This document shows positions 9,341-18,795 of a stretch of 41,638 nucleotides of DNA, piece after piece. The position numbers and the translations under genes are program-made. This DNA is from Blastopirellula marina (GTDB lineage: Bacteria > Planctomycetota > Planctomycetia > Pirellulales > Thermoguttaceae): the NCBI GenBank assembly GCA_020721965.1, contig DYLS01000037.1, positions 1 to 41,638 on the forward strand. Direction: 5' to 3'. Position 1 is the first letter of the stretch. Every line of letters starts with the position of its first letter. Below the pieces are notes generated by a model. The model ran no database searches and had not been told where the DNA came from. It saw only the letters and a list, made by a program, of their open reading frames with translations.

Positions 9341-9532
9341 GTGCTTTCTCTGCACAGAGCTTCTTCCGAATAGCGCTGCTTCCGAATAGCGCTGTTGCTG
9401 AATAGAGCTGCTGGTGAATAGAGCTGCTGCTGAACGAAGCTTTTTCGCAAGGAAGCTTTCTCTGAACGATCCCTTTTCGGAACGGAGATTCCCCGGAACG
9501 AGGCTTCTACGGAATGGAATCTCCGCAGAATG
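9341..9532. repeat. Decayed tandem array, 12 units of 16 bp
   Basis: Twelve consecutive units of exactly 16 bp can be read, for example GCGCTGCTTCCGAATA, GAGCTGCTGGTGAATA, AAGCTTTCTCTGAACG and GAGATTCCCCGGAACG. The GAAYR end of the unit is best conserved. Units diverge towards the right. The array fills most of the gap between the convergent MFS and leuS genes. A 16-bp period does not keep a reading frame. Confidence 0.85.
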
Positions 9533-9632
9533 AGCGGAAGCCGGCTCCAGTCGCGTGGTGCGAGGAGGGGCTGCCAAGTGGGCGGCGGGGGACGCCTCTC
9601 TTGTGCCGAGCCGTGGCAGTTTGGGCCGACCG

Positions 9633-12500
9633 TCACTTCACAACGAAATTGACCATCCGCTTGGGAACGGTCACGACTTTCACGATCCGCTGTCCCTCCA
9701 GCAACGCGGCGATCTTGGGGTCGGCCCGCGCGGCCTCTTCCGTGGCCTTGGCATCGGCTTCGGCCGGTACGACGATCCGGCCGCGCAGCTTGCCGTTGAT
9801 CTGGACAGGAATTTCGATCTCCGATTCCTTGATCCGCTCAGGGTCGAACTGCGGCCAGGGCTGGTACGCCAGGCTTTCCGCGTGGCCGAGAACTTGCCAC
9901 AGTTCCTCGGCCACGTGCGGGGCAAAGGGAGAGAGCAAGAGGACGAACGTTTGCATGGCCGACTTCGGGCGCGTCTCTTGCTTGAGGAAATAGTTGACGC
10001 ACTCCATGAGGCGGGCGATGGCCGTGTTGAACTCCATCCGCGATATATCCCGCGTGACTTCGCAAATGGTGCGGTGGATCGTGCGGGCTTGTTCCCCGAA
10101 AGGCTCCACATCTTGAACCGCCGAGTTCAGCCGCGTCTGCTCCGCCCGTTCATCCACGATCATCCGCCAAACCCGGTCCAAAAAACCGCGCACGCCATGC
10201 ACGCCGTCCATGCTCCACGGCTTGGTGGACTCGAGCGGTCCCATGAACATCTCGTACAGCCGCAGGGAGTCGGCCCCATATTCGCGAACGATGTCGTCGG
10301 GGTTGACGACGTTGCCGCGACTTTTGGACATTTTGTAAGCTCGGGCAGCGACGCGGATTTCCGGCTGATCTTTCAACACGAACGCTTCCCCCCGCTTCTC
10401 CACCTGTTCCGAAGAAAGCTTGACGGCCTTCAGGGGCACGCCAGAGGTCTTGTGCGCGAAGCGGGATTCACCGACCTCCACCGCATCCCCCTCGTCGACC
10501 CAGTGGCCCTCGGCGTCTTGGTAGGCCGTATATTCCATCTCGCCCAGGATCATCCCCTGATTCACCAGCTTTTGGAAGGGTTCGGGTGTGCTGACGAAAC
10601 CGCGATCGAAGAGGACTTTATGCCAGAATCGGGCGTAAAGGAGGTGCAGTACGGCGTGCTCCGCGCCGCCAACATACAGATCGACCGGCGCCCAGGCCTT
10701 TTCCCGTTCAGGATCGACCAGGGCCTTGTCGTTTCGCGGATCGATGAAGCGGAGGTAATACCAGCACGAGCCGGCCCACTGCGGCATGGTGTTGGTTTCT
10801 CGCTTGTAGCGTTTGCCGTCGAGGGTAACGTAGAGCCATTCCGGCGGGGCGTTTTCCAGCGGCGGTTGGGGGGAATCGTGCTTGGCGTCGAAGGCCATAT
10901 CGGCGGGCAAATCGACGGGGAGGTCTTCCGGTCGCAATGCCCGAACCACCCCCGTCGGACGCCCTTGATCGTCCAGTTCGTGGAGCAAGGGGAACGGCTC
11001 GCCCCAGAAGTGTTGGCGGCTGAAGACCCAATCTCGCAGCTTATAGTTGACGGCCCTTCGCCCGATGCCCTCGGATGCGAGATCATCGGTGATCCGCTTT
11101 TTGAATTCCGCGGTGGGCGTGCCATCGTAGTCGCCCGAGTTCATCGCAATCCCTTCCGCGGTGAAGGGCGACTTTCCGGCCAGGACATCGCTTCGGGAGA
11201 CGTCCTCGCGATCGCCCGGATCGACCACGGGGGCAATGGGCAGGTTGAATTGTTTGGCGAACTCGAAGTCGCGGGTATCGTGGGCGGGGACGGCCATGAT
11301 CGCCCCGGTTCCGTAGCTGATGAGCACGTAATCGGCAATCCAGATGGGAATGGCCTGCCCGTTTACTGGATTGATGGCGTAGGCTCCCGTGAAAACGCCG
11401 GTTTTATGACGCGCGAGATCGGTGCGGTCGAGATCGCTCTTGCGGGCGGCCTGCTCACGGTACGCACGAACGGCCTCAGCGCATTCGGGCAGAGTGAGGC
11501 GATCCACGAAGGGGTGCTCGGGGGCCAGCACCATATAGGTGGCCCCGAAGAGGGTATCCGGCCGGGTGGTGTAGATGCGGAGGCAGGATTCGTCCGGCTT
11601 GGAGGGGAAGCCCACCAACTGGCGATCCCGCCGCCAACCCGCATATTCTTTCTCGGACGGCACGCCCAGCCGGGTCCAAAATGTGCCAATGAAGAAGTCG
11701 ACCTCGGCGCCCACGCTGCGGCCGATCCAGTTGCGTTGGAGGAGCTTGACGCTCTCCGGCCAGTCCAGGAGGTCGAGGTCCTTCTCCAGGCGGTCGGCAT
11801 AGGCGGTGATGCGGAGCATCCATTGCCGCAAAGGCATTCGCACGACGGGATGCCCGCCACGTTCACTCACCCCCCCGATCACCTCTTCGTTGGCTAGAAC
11901 CGTACCCAGAGCCGGGCACCAATTGACGGGGACCTCGGATTGATAGGCCAGCCGACGCTCGTCGCGATAGCGTTCCACGGCCGGGCGGCCCTCCGCCTGC
12001 ACCTCCGGCGGAATGGGAAGCTCGGAAATCGGACGCCCCACCCCGGCCTTCGTGTCGAACCAGGTGTCGTAAAGCAGCAGGAAAATGAACTGCGTCCAAC
12101 GGAAGTAGGCGATATCCGTGGTCGCGAACTCGCGGTCCCAGTCATAGCTGAATCCGATCATCTTGAGCTGGCGGCGGAAGTTGGCGATGTTCCGCTCGGT
12201 AGTGATCCGCGGATGGGTGCCCGTCCGCTTGGCGTGTTGCTCGGCGGGAAGGCCAAAGGCATCCCAGCCCATGGAATGCAGCACGCTCCGGCCGTTCATG
12301 CGATAGAAACGGCACATGATGTCCGTGGCCGTGTAGCCCTCGGGATGCCCCACGTGCAGGCCGTCCCCGCTAGGATATGGAAACATATCGAGGACGTACA
12401 TTTTGGGGCTCGTCGGCAATCGCGGCGCCGCGAAGGTCTTGTGATCCTCCCAATACCTCTGCCACTTCGGTTCGATTTCCGCCGGATTGTAACGCGGCAT
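9633..12500 (-). CDS. leuS: Leucyl-tRNA synthetase
   Basis: LeuS charges tRNA-Leu with leucine in the cytoplasm. The 955-residue product is a class I synthetase. The HIGH-type motif reads HVGH at 49-52 within [17 protein letters not shown]. The CP1 editing domain carries [19 protein letters not shown] and [15 protein letters not shown]. The KMSKS motif is intact in [16 protein letters not shown] near 723. The C-terminal part closes with the anticodon-binding and LeuS-specific domain ([11 protein letters not shown]). The length is a little above the usual bacterial 800-880 residues. The start is ATG 12500 ([17 protein letters not shown], the normal family N-terminus), behind GAGGAA on the minus strand; a longer in-frame upstream start lacks family similarity. 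It is a single gene. A tRNA-Leu lies in the same window at 25333-25416. Confidence 0.98.
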   Translation of the reverse strand: MPRYNPAEIEPKWQRYWEDHKTFAAPRLPTSPKMYVLDMFPYPSGDGLHVGHPEGYTATDIMCRFYRMNGRSVLHSMGWDAFGLPAEQHAKRTGTHPRITTERNIANFRRQLKMIGFSYDWDREFATTDIAYFRWTQFIFLLLYDTWFDTKAGVGRPISELPIPPEVQAEGRPAVERYRDERRLAYQSEVPVNWCPALGTVLANEEVIGGVSERGGHPVVRMPLRQWMLRITAYADRLEKDLDLLDWPESVKLLQRNWIGRSVGAEVDFFIGTFWTRLGVPSEKEYAGWRRDRQLVGFPSKPDESCLRIYTTRPDTLFGATYMVLAPEHPFVDRLTLPECAEAVRAYREQAARKSDLDRTDLARHKTGVFTGAYAINPVNGQAIPIWIADYVLISYGTGAIMAVPAHDTRDFEFAKQFNLPIAPVVDPGDREDVSRSDVLAGKSPFTAEGIAMNSGDYDGTPTAEFKKRITDDLASEGIGRRAVNYKLRDWVFSRQHFWGEPFPLLHELDDQGRPTGVVRALRPEDLPVDLPADMAFDAKHDSPQPPLENAPPEWLYVTLDGKRYKRETNTMPQWAGSCWYYLRFIDPRNDKALVDPEREKAWAPVDLYVGGAEHAVLHLLYARFWHKVLFDRGFVSTPEPFQKLVNQGMILGEMEYTAYQDAEGHWVDEGDAVEVGESRFAHKTSGVPLKAVKLSSEQVEKRGEAFVLKDQPEIRVAARAYKMSKSRGNVVNPDDIVREYGADSLRLYEMFMGPLESTKPWSMDGVHGVRGFLDRVWRMIVDERAEQTRLNSAVQDVEPFGEQARTIHRTICEVTRDISRMEFNTAIARLMECVNYFLKQETRPKSAMQTFVLLLSPFAPHVAEELWQVLGHAESLAYQPWPQFDPERIKESEIEIPVQINGKLRGRIVVPAEADAKATEEAARADPKIAALLEGQRIVKVVTVPKRMVNFVVK

Positions 12501-13131
12501 GTTAGTAATTTCCTCAAAATGCAATGCGGTGAAAGAATCCCATGCGTGTTGCCGTCGCTGCCGCCGTGTCTTCGATGGATTGGGCACACATAGGGCAGCT
12601 CGGGCTGGCACGGCTCACGGCGACATACTCACGGTGTTGTGCCTACGCTGATGCATCTGTGGTTGTGCCCACAGTGTTGTGCCCAGCTCTTCCGCATCGC
12701 CGCGGGGACCTGAGGCGTGTTGGACGGCCGGCTCGCCTCAGCGTTTGTCAGCCTTGGAACGTGCATTTTATGAGCTTTTCAAACGCGTGCTCTCGGGCGA
12801 CGCGGTAAGGGCTACAAAATGCTGATTCTACCCGGCCGGAGGGAAATCGGCCAAGGGCGCGAGTCGGGTTGCAGTCGCCACGAACCGAAAATCCCGGCCC
12901 CACTGCCCGGCTCGGAAAGTGGCTGTCGACGTCCGTGGAAGTGGCCGCAACAAGGCGAAAATCTCCGCGATCCTCCTGGCGTCGCGCAAAAGAAAGCCGT
13001 CGACGCGATGCCGACGGCAAGAGGAAGTGGGATTGCCAAACATCCCGGCACCATTGCCGAGTCAACCGTTGAGCGTCTTCGCGACTCCCTCGTGGATGAC
13101 CAGGAGCGATGGGGAATCGCCGGATTCGGGT
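12501..13131. other. Intergenic region between leuS and ferritin genes
   Basis: No gene is recognised in this 630-bp stretch; its open frames look like chance frames. It contains a small direct repeat near 12636-12692 in which GTTGTGCC occurs three times. The leuS promoter should lie in the left part, but no clear hexamer pair is visible. Confidence 0.4.
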
Positions 13132-13632
13132 TTACTGTGCCCCGAGCTGACGCTTGGCCAATTCGCGGTCCATGATGAACAGCCCGGATGGGCTCTCTCC
13201 CATGACCTTGAGTTGCTGCACCAGTCCATCCACCATGGCCTCCTCTTCGACTTGTTCGGTGACGAACCACTGCAAGAGGGCCTCGGTCGCGGGATCGTTC
13301 GCTTCCCGCGCCAGTTTCACCAGATCGTGAATCCGCCGGGTGATGTACTGCTCATGCTTGAGGGCGTCTTCGAACACCGCCAAGGCATTTGGCCAACTGC
13401 CCGTCGGCTTCTCGATGCCCTTCAACTCGACTGTTCCACGCCGCAGTAAAATGTAGTCGAAGAACTTCAGCGCGTGTACGTTCTCTTCCTGGACCTGAAC
13501 GCGGAACCAGTGGGCAAAGCCCGGCAGGTTCAAATCGGCGCATCGGGCCGCCATGGACAAGTACAGATACGAGGAGTGGTACTCCGCCTGCAACTGGTCG
13601 TTCAACGCTTGCAACATCTTGGGTGTCAACAT
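13132..13632 (-). CDS. ftnA: Bacterial non-haem ferritin
   Basis: Ferritin stores iron as a ferric mineral in a 24-subunit cytoplasmic cage after oxidising Fe(II). The 166-residue length is normal. The ferroxidase ligands expected from E. coli FtnA are present: Glu17 (QAEYHSS), Glu50 and His53 (EENVHAL), Glu94 (KHEQYI), Gln127 and Glu130 (TEQVEEEAM). The central motif ADLNLPGFAHWFRVQ is typical. ATG 13632 is well supported by AAGGAG at 13639-13644. The gene is monocistronic. An inverted repeat 79 bp upstream of the start (13711-13725) could be an operator. There is no haem-binding Met pattern that would indicate bacterioferritin. Confidence 0.96.
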   Translation of the reverse strand: MLTPKMLQALNDQLQAEYHSSYLYLSMAARCADLNLPGFAHWFRVQVQEENVHALKFFDYILLRRGTVELKGIEKPTGSWPNALAVFEDALKHEQYITRRIHDLVKLAREANDPATEALLQWFVTEQVEEEAMVDGLVQQLKVMGESPSGLFIMDRELAKRQLGAQ

Positions 13633-13710
13633 TCGTGTCTCCTTTCGTGGGAAAACGATCCCATGCTACCGTTATTTCTTTCAGGCTTTCGCCTTGACGT
13701 TTATATCAAA

Positions 13711-13725
13711 TCCGACAGAGTCGGA
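13711..13725. promoter_or_regulatory. Inverted repeat upstream of ferritin gene, possible operator
   Basis: TCCGAC, a 3-bp spacer and GTCGGA form a perfect 6-bp inverted repeat 79 bp before the ferritin start. On the minus strand it sits just upstream of a TATAAA-like box (within GATATAAACG), a reasonable place for a regulator site. It does not resemble a Fur box. Confidence 0.25.
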
Positions 13726-14111
13726 GGGAGCTTTCGTAATTGGAAGCGGCTATATTTCAGTGCCCCGACTTTTCTCGTTCAAGCATCCGCCCCAGTCGAG
13801 TTCATAATCCTTCTATGTACCTATTGTTGCGAGAACGGTGGGTAAGACAAGCCCCACTGCAATTCCGCAAACCATGGTGACGAATATACGACCGCTATAA
13901 GACCGCGCAACGCACCGTTCCCTTGCGCCAGGGTTGGGGGAAGCAAAATAGCGAGGCGGTTTGCAATAACAGAGGGGCGATCCTGGTAACGGCACTCGAT
14001 CCAGCTTGGATTTCGCGGAGCTGGCCCCCATCGGGTGCATCCTGTTTAATGTTTATGTTTGCTTGCAAAAATCGGCAAATCACTCATCTGCAGGAAGCCT
14101 TCTCAAACAAG

Positions 14112-14136
14112 AATCCCCCCTGGGACAGGGGGGATT
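14112..14136. repeat. Perfect stem-loop AATCCCCCC / GGGGGGATT
   Basis: AATCCCCCC, a 7-base loop TGGGACA and GGGGGGATT form a perfect 9-bp stem. There is no T-run after either side, so it is not a clear intrinsic terminator. It lies in the 650-bp gene-free stretch (13633-14282) between ferritin and Hsp20; the rest of that stretch shows no recognisable gene. Confidence 0.6.
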
Positions 14137-14224
14137 TGGAACGCGCGCATTGTTGCACCCGATTCGAATCGGACACCTCGGTTCCACGGTGAGGCGGTGC
14201 ATTCTCACCGTCTCGCCGCGACCG

Positions 14225-14259
14225 CACTCCGGGCGGGAGTGCCAAACGGAGTGCCAAAC
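14225..14259. repeat. Stem-loop plus exact 12-bp tandem duplication behind Hsp20
   Basis: GGAGTGCCAAAC occurs twice head to tail (14236-14247 and 14248-14259). The first copy also pairs with CACTCC at 14225-14230 as a short stem. It lies 24 bp beyond the Hsp20 stop on the minus strand. There is no T-tract, so a terminator role is not shown. Confidence 0.5.
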
Positions 14260-14282
14260 TGTGAGGAATCACGCCCCAAGCC

Positions 14283-14666
14283 TCATGCCTTGACGGTGAT
14301 ACGTCGCGCCTTTGCGGATTCGTCCTTCGGCACGGAAATCCGCAGCACGCCATCCTTGTATTCGGCCTGGACCTCGTCGGCCTTCACCGCGGTCGGCAGC
14401 CCTACCGCCCGTTGGAAACGTCCGTATTGCAGCTCCACGCGATGATAGGTCTTACCCGACTCCTCGTGTTCGTGCTTGCGCTCTCCCGTGATCCAGAGCT
14501 GGCCATCCTTAAGCTCGACGGAGAAATCTTCCGGCCGCATGCCGGGAAGATCGACGCTGATCTCATAGGCCTGGTCGGTCTCGGCGAGATTGATGCGCGG
14601 CGCGAACCAAGGCTTCAGCTCGTTTCCGTCATGAGTTCCAAAGAACTCGTCCATCAGATCGTTCAT
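14283..14666 (-). CDS. Small heat-shock protein, Hsp20/alpha-crystallin family
   Basis: This ATP-independent holdase chaperone carries a full alpha-crystallin domain: PRINLAETDQAYEISVDLPGM, then EDFSVELKDGQLWITGERK, YGRFQRAVGLP, and YKDGVLRISVPKDE, where GVLRISVP is the conserved A-x-x-x-n-GvL motif. From ATG 14666 the protein is only 127 residues, but the frame stays open upstream to 14762 and reads NPVRIFDALRKE directly before MNDLMDEFF, which is the normal Hsp20 N-terminal pattern. No ATG, GTG or TTG lies in that extension. An ATA at 14730-14732, with AGGAAAGG ten bases upstream, would give 149 residues, the usual length. So the real start may be non-canonical. The C-terminal IxI tail motif is weak (ARRITVKA). 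Confidence 0.93.
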   Translation of the reverse strand: MNDLMDEFFGTHDGNELKPWFAPRINLAETDQAYEISVDLPGMRPEDFSVELKDGQLWITGERKHEHEESGKTYHRVELQYGRFQRAVGLPTAVKADEVQAEYKDGVLRISVPKDESAKARRITVKA

Positions 14667-14762
14667 TTCCTTTCGAAGGGCATCGAAGATCCGAACCGGA
14701 TTGCCGCTCCAAGGAACTAACGTGCGTGCTATAGCGTCACCGCCTTTCCTGAACCACCACCT

Positions 14763-15318
14763 TCACGAAACTTTAGGAAACGATCCCGCTTTACGTCACT
14801 GCGATGTCCCAGAAGAGGGATCAAAGACATCCCCGCCTTCGGACATTAGGGCCTTATTCGAACCTGTTTCCGAGTCGGGGCGGGCGTCTTCGTTCTCCTT
14901 GCCTGCTCATCGCAACCACTTTCTGCTCCCATTCGCGCAACGGGCGTTCCAATTACCGCAGCGGCAAATAGATGGTGCCGAAAATACGTTACTTCGAATC
15001 GCAAACCTCGATATAATAAGATGTTATAATTTACGTACCCCGCTTATCGGCAACCGTTAGCACGCACGGGGATGAGCCGCGTGAAGCCAGGCTGGGCCGA
15101 ACACGCCTGCCATTCTGGTAGTATTTCAGAAGTGCGCAATCATAGTGATGACTTTTCCTCAATCCCCAAATCTGCCTTGGCTTGTCGGGATCGCGCGAAC
15201 GGTCCACCGGGGTTGCTGCGTGACTTTGTCGGCTAAAAGCGTGAAGCGGCGGAACGAGGAGGGAATCCGAGAAAAACGGGGAACCGAAGCCTGTCGCGTC
15301 CTCACCCGCGTGTTAAGC
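14763..15318. other. Divergent intergenic region between Hsp20 and dxr
   Basis: No gene is recognised here. A short AT-rich patch holds two TATAAT boxes on the plus strand (15012-15017 and 15025-15030). The first has TTACTT 17 bp upstream, a poor -35. They could also mark promoters for an unannotated RNA. No CIRCE element (TTAGCACTC inverted repeat) for Hsp20 control was found. Confidence 0.35.
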
Positions 15319-15348
15319 TTGTTACAATTGGCCACCGTCGCCTAGAAT
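15319..15348 (+). promoter_or_regulatory. Probable sigma-70-type promoter of dxr-rseP
   Basis: TTGTTA (15319-15324), an 18-bp spacer and TAGAAT (15343-15348) match the housekeeping consensus at 4/6 and 5/6 positions. The -10 box lies 38 bp before the dxr start, giving a short leader. Confidence 0.45.
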
Positions 15349-15385
15349 GAGCGGATTGCCTGGCCATGAGGATGGATGAGAAAGC

Positions 15386-16552
15386 ATGACGTTGGACATC
15401 GCAAAAGGCGTGGCGGTGCTGGGGGCGACGGGCAGCATCGGCCGCAGCGCCCTGGAAGTCATTGCCGCTTCGGCGGGGGAGTTGCGTGCCGTCGCCCTGG
15501 TGGCGCGGCGGCAGACCGCGTTGCTATTGGATCAAGCACGGCAGTTTTCCCCCGATTACCTCGTCGTCACGGACCCGCAAGCGGCGGTGCGTCAAGATTG
15601 GTCTGGGCTGCCCAAAGGCGTCAAGCTTTTGATTGGGGAAGAGGGGGTCGAAGAAGCGATTTCCGCGCCGGCCGTTGACATCGTGCTGTCGGCATTCGTG
15701 GGGGCGGTGGGGCTCCGCGGGACGTTGGCGGCCATTCGCGAACGGAAGGCCATCGCATTGGCCAACAAGGAAAGCATGGTGGTTGCCGGGCCGATTGTGA
15801 CCCAATTGGCCCGCGAAAAGCAAGTGCCGATCCTTCCGGTGGATAGCGAGCACTCCGCCATTTTCCAGTGCCTGCAAGCCGGTCGGCGCGAGGAGGTCCG
15901 CCGCATTGTGCTGACGGCCAGCGGTGGGCCGTTTCGGCTTCGCGCGGCAACCGATCTTGCCAAGGTTACTGTGCAGGAGGCGTTGGCGCACCCCACTTGG
16001 AACATGGGCCGCAAAATCACGATCGATTCCGCCACCTTGATGAACAAGGCCTTGGAAATCATCGAGGCCCGCTGGCTGTTCGACATGGAACCGCACCGGA
16101 TCGGCGTGGTGATTCACCCGCAATCCATCGTGCATTCGATGGTAGAATTCAATGATGGCTCGGTTATTGCGCAGTTGAGCCCGCCCGACATGCGCCTGCC
16201 CATCCAATATGCCTTGTATTGGCCGGAGCGCCGGGATGGCGTCGCCCGCCGGCTCGATTGGTCGCAACGGCTGGATTTGCAGTTTGAACCGCCCGATTTT
16301 GACAGATTTGGGGCACTGCGATTGGGTTTGCAAGCGGCTCAAGCGGGAGGCACCGCGGGTACGGTGCTCAACGCCGCCAATGAGGCTGCGGTGGATGCCT
16401 TTTTGAACGGCCGATTGAGATTTGATCAGATTGTCCCCGCCTGCCAAGACGTTTTGGATCGCCATCCGTTCCTCCCCAATCCTTCTTTGGATCGCATACT
16501 GGAATTGGACATTTGGGCCCGTGAGGAGATGAACCGTTGGATTTCGGCCTAA
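15386..16552 (+). CDS. dxr: 1-deoxy-D-xylulose 5-phosphate reductoisomerase
   Basis: Dxr converts DXP to 2-C-methyl-D-erythritol 4-phosphate with NADPH, the committed step of the MEP isoprenoid pathway, in the cytoplasm. The 388 residues include the NADPH-binding loop GATGSIG (13-19), ALANKES (124-130), the metal and substrate site PVDSEHSAIFQ with Asp153, Ser154 and Glu155, LTASGGPFR, AHPTWNMG (His202), and MNKALEIIEARW with Asn220, Lys221 and Glu224. All catalytic positions are present. ATG 15386 follows GAGAAAG. The 3' end overlaps the TTG start of rseP by 16 bp, so the two are translationally coupled, an arrangement common in bacteria. Confidence 0.98.
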   Translation: MTLDIAKGVAVLGATGSIGRSALEVIAASAGELRAVALVARRQTALLLDQARQFSPDYLVVTDPQAAVRQDWSGLPKGVKLLIGEEGVEEAISAPAVDIVLSAFVGAVGLRGTLAAIRERKAIALANKESMVVAGPIVTQLAREKQVPILPVDSEHSAIFQCLQAGRREEVRRIVLTASGGPFRLRAATDLAKVTVQEALAHPTWNMGRKITIDSATLMNKALEIIEARWLFDMEPHRIGVVIHPQSIVHSMVEFNDGSVIAQLSPPDMRLPIQYALYWPERRDGVARRLDWSQRLDLQFEPPDFDRFGALRLGLQAAQAGGTAGTVLNAANEAAVDAFLNGRLRFDQIVPACQDVLDRHPFLPNPSLDRILELDIWAREEMNRWISA

Positions 16553-18759
16553 TTATCACCGCCGTCAGTTTGACCTCCGTGCAGTACGTCCTCATGGTGG
16601 TGATCGGTCTGGGACTGATCATCTTCGTGCATGAGTTGGGGCACTTCTTGGTCGCCAAGATGTGCGGGGTGCGATGCGACAAGTTTTACTTGGGTTTCGA
16701 TTTCTTCGGCCTGCGGATTCTTCGCTTTCGCTGGGGAGAAACCGAATACGGCGTCGGTATTATCCCATTGGGGGGGTACGTGAAGATGCTGGGGCAGGAG
16801 GACAACCCCGCCCAATTACGCGAGGAGTGGGAGAAGGCCAAGGCCGCGGCGCAAGAGTCGGGCAATCCGCGGGGGACGGAAGCGAATCCCGAAGCAGACG
16901 CTCGCGACAACCAGGAGCAGGAGGGGACATCTCCAAATCTCGAGGCCCTGCGCGAGGCCCTGTACGATCCGCGCAGCTACCTGGCCAAGAGCGTCCCACA
17001 ACGGATGGCGATCATTTCGGCTGGCGTCATCATGAATTTGATTTTCGCCTTCATCGCGGCGGTAGTCGCTTATTCCATAGGTGTCGAAGAGACGCCCTGT
17101 GGGGTAGGCGACCTGGCGCCGGGCGAGGGAGCGTGGCGTGCCGGTCTCATGCCGGGAGACCAGATCCTGGCCATCAACGGCAAGCCCGTCGTCCGCTTTC
17201 AAGACTTGCAATATGCGGTTTCGCTGACGGCTCGGGGGCAGCCCGTGGAAATGCGCATCGATCGCCCCGGCGTCGGCGAGCGGAATGTGCGAATCATGCC
17301 GGACCGTATTCGCGTGGTGCCGACGATCGGCGTCACCAACCCGCTGTTACCGGCTGTCAATGATGCTCTGCCGTATTTCCCGGATTCGGCGGCCAGCCGG
17401 GCCCAACCTTCATTGGCCCCCGGAGACCGCATCCTCGCCGTCGATGGCGAGACGGTGGATAGCTACGCCGGCATTCATCGAGCTTTGGCTGTGCGTTGGG
17501 ACCAGCCGGTGCGTTTGCAGGTACGTCGAGCATCGGCCAAGGCCAAGGGAGAGGATGTTGTGCTCGATATTGCCGTGCCGCCGCAATCGGTCCGCGATAT
17601 TGGATTGCAGCCCATGTGGGGGGAGATCTTGGCGGTGCGAGCTGGCTCACCGGCAGAGGCGGCGGGCATCCAACCCGGCGAGACGTTGGTCGATATTGCC
17701 TTTCCCGACGGGCAAGTGTGGGATAGTGACATTCTCCGGCTGCCCGACCGGCTCCAGCGGCTTGCCCCCTCGGAAGGCGCGGTGGATGTCTCGCTGGTGA
17801 TTGCGGCAAAGGGCGATTCGGCGAAAGGGGCGGACGGGATAAGCACGGGCACGGGGCGAGGAACCGCCCCGGGAAAAAACCGCCGAACCGTCGTGGTGCC
17901 GCTCAGGAAAGCAGAAAGCTACGCCGATCTCTACACGCCAGACAGCGGATGGGAGATTCCGCAATTGGGCATCGTCGTCGCCATCCTGCCAAAGGTGGCG
18001 GGAGTCAAGGGCGGCTCTCCGGCTGAGGAAGCGGGAATTCGACCTGGCGACGAGCTGGTGGAAATCCACGTTATACCCCCACCGCAACTCCCCGATCCGC
18101 CTGGCGCGGATGAGCTGCAAGTCCGCGAGTTTTCCGTCCGATTCGAGGCGGCCTCCGGCAACGAAAAGGCCACGTACTCCTTCTTCTGGCGGGAGCTTCA
18201 ACGAACTTTGCCGGGGACCGGTTTGGACATATCGGTCCGGCGCGGGCGCGAAAATGCCCGCCTGATCCGCGGCATCAAGCCACAGGAAATGGCGGTAGAC
18301 GAGTGGACCTTCCCTGATCGTGGAATCGTTTTCCAGGCGGAGACGACAGACCTTCACGCAGAAGGGTTGGTGGAAGCGATCCGCTGGGGGGCGACCGAGA
18401 CGGGGTCCGCCGTGACACTGATTTACCGGATGTTGAATCGCATGGGCCGCGGCGATGTCTCACCCAAGGCCCTGGTCGGACCCATTGGGCTGGTGGGGGC
18501 GGCGTATCGCATCGCCTCGCAAGGGCTTGGCCGATTCCTGCTCTTTCTGGCCCTCCTGAGCGCCAATCTGGCCGTGATCAACTTCTTGCCGATCCCGGTC
18601 CTGGACGGCGGCCACATGGCCTTCTTGCTGTACGAAGGGATTCGAGGCAAGCCGCCCCACGAAGGGGTTTTCGTGGTCCTGTCGTATCTCGGATTGGCAA
18701 TCTTGCTATTTGTGATGCTGTGGGTGTTCGGGCTGGACCTGGGCTTGATCGCCCGCTGA
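16537..18759 (+). CDS. rseP: RseP-type site-2 zinc metalloprotease with extra PDZ modules
   Basis: RseP is an inner-membrane protease that cuts substrates inside the membrane, classically the anti-sigma factor RseA. The zinc site HELGH is at 32-36 in IIFVHELGHFLVAKM. The second ligand motif LPIPVLDGGH lies near 684-694. The gene is unusually long, 740 residues against about 450 in E. coli. A charged loop of about 60 residues follows GQEDNPAQ, and four PDZ-like modules can be read: RAGLMPGDQILAINGKPV, SLAPGDRILAVDGETV, RAGSPAEAAGIQPGETL and GGSPAEEAGIRPGDELVEI. The TTG start at 16537 is chosen because GAGGAG (16523-16528) lies eight bases upstream. The ATG at 16594 is the next option and would trim the first membrane segment. 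Confidence 0.95.
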   Translation: MDFGLIITAVSLTSVQYVLMVVIGLGLIIFVHELGHFLVAKMCGVRCDKFYLGFDFFGLRILRFRWGETEYGVGIIPLGGYVKMLGQEDNPAQLREEWEKAKAAAQESGNPRGTEANPEADARDNQEQEGTSPNLEALREALYDPRSYLAKSVPQRMAIISAGVIMNLIFAFIAAVVAYSIGVEETPCGVGDLAPGEGAWRAGLMPGDQILAINGKPVVRFQDLQYAVSLTARGQPVEMRIDRPGVGERNVRIMPDRIRVVPTIGVTNPLLPAVNDALPYFPDSAASRAQPSLAPGDRILAVDGETVDSYAGIHRALAVRWDQPVRLQVRRASAKAKGEDVVLDIAVPPQSVRDIGLQPMWGEILAVRAGSPAEAAGIQPGETLVDIAFPDGQVWDSDILRLPDRLQRLAPSEGAVDVSLVIAAKGDSAKGADGISTGTGRGTAPGKNRRTVVVPLRKAESYADLYTPDSGWEIPQLGIVVAILPKVAGVKGGSPAEEAGIRPGDELVEIHVIPPPQLPDPPGADELQVREFSVRFEAASGNEKATYSFFWRELQRTLPGTGLDISVRRGRENARLIRGIKPQEMAVDEWTFPDRGIVFQAETTDLHAEGLVEAIRWGATETGSAVTLIYRMLNRMGRGDVSPKALVGPIGLVGAAYRIASQGLGRFLLFLALLSANLAVINFLPIPVLDGGHMAFLLYEGIRGKPPHEGVFVVLSYLGLAILLFVMLWVFGLDLGLIAR

Positions 18760-18795
18760 AAACGGTAACTACTGGACTTTTGCAAAGTGCTCGAT

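Noticed and set aside
9341-9532. Possible CRISPR array
   Set aside because: Units are 16 bp head to tail with no spacers, and no cas genes are present anywhere in the window.
9555-11897. Long plus-strand open frame of 780 codons
   Set aside because: It is antisense to leuS, whose motifs are unmistakable; long antisense frames are expected at high GC.
13813-14040. Minus-strand frame ending in a hydrophobic segment (VTMVCGIAVGLVLP)
   Set aside because: It resembles a membrane helix, but there is no good start site or family match, so it was not called a gene.
14701-15060. Plus-strand frame of 119 codons
   Set aside because: It overlaps the Hsp20 5' extension and an AT-rich promoter-like region, and has no recognisable sequence.
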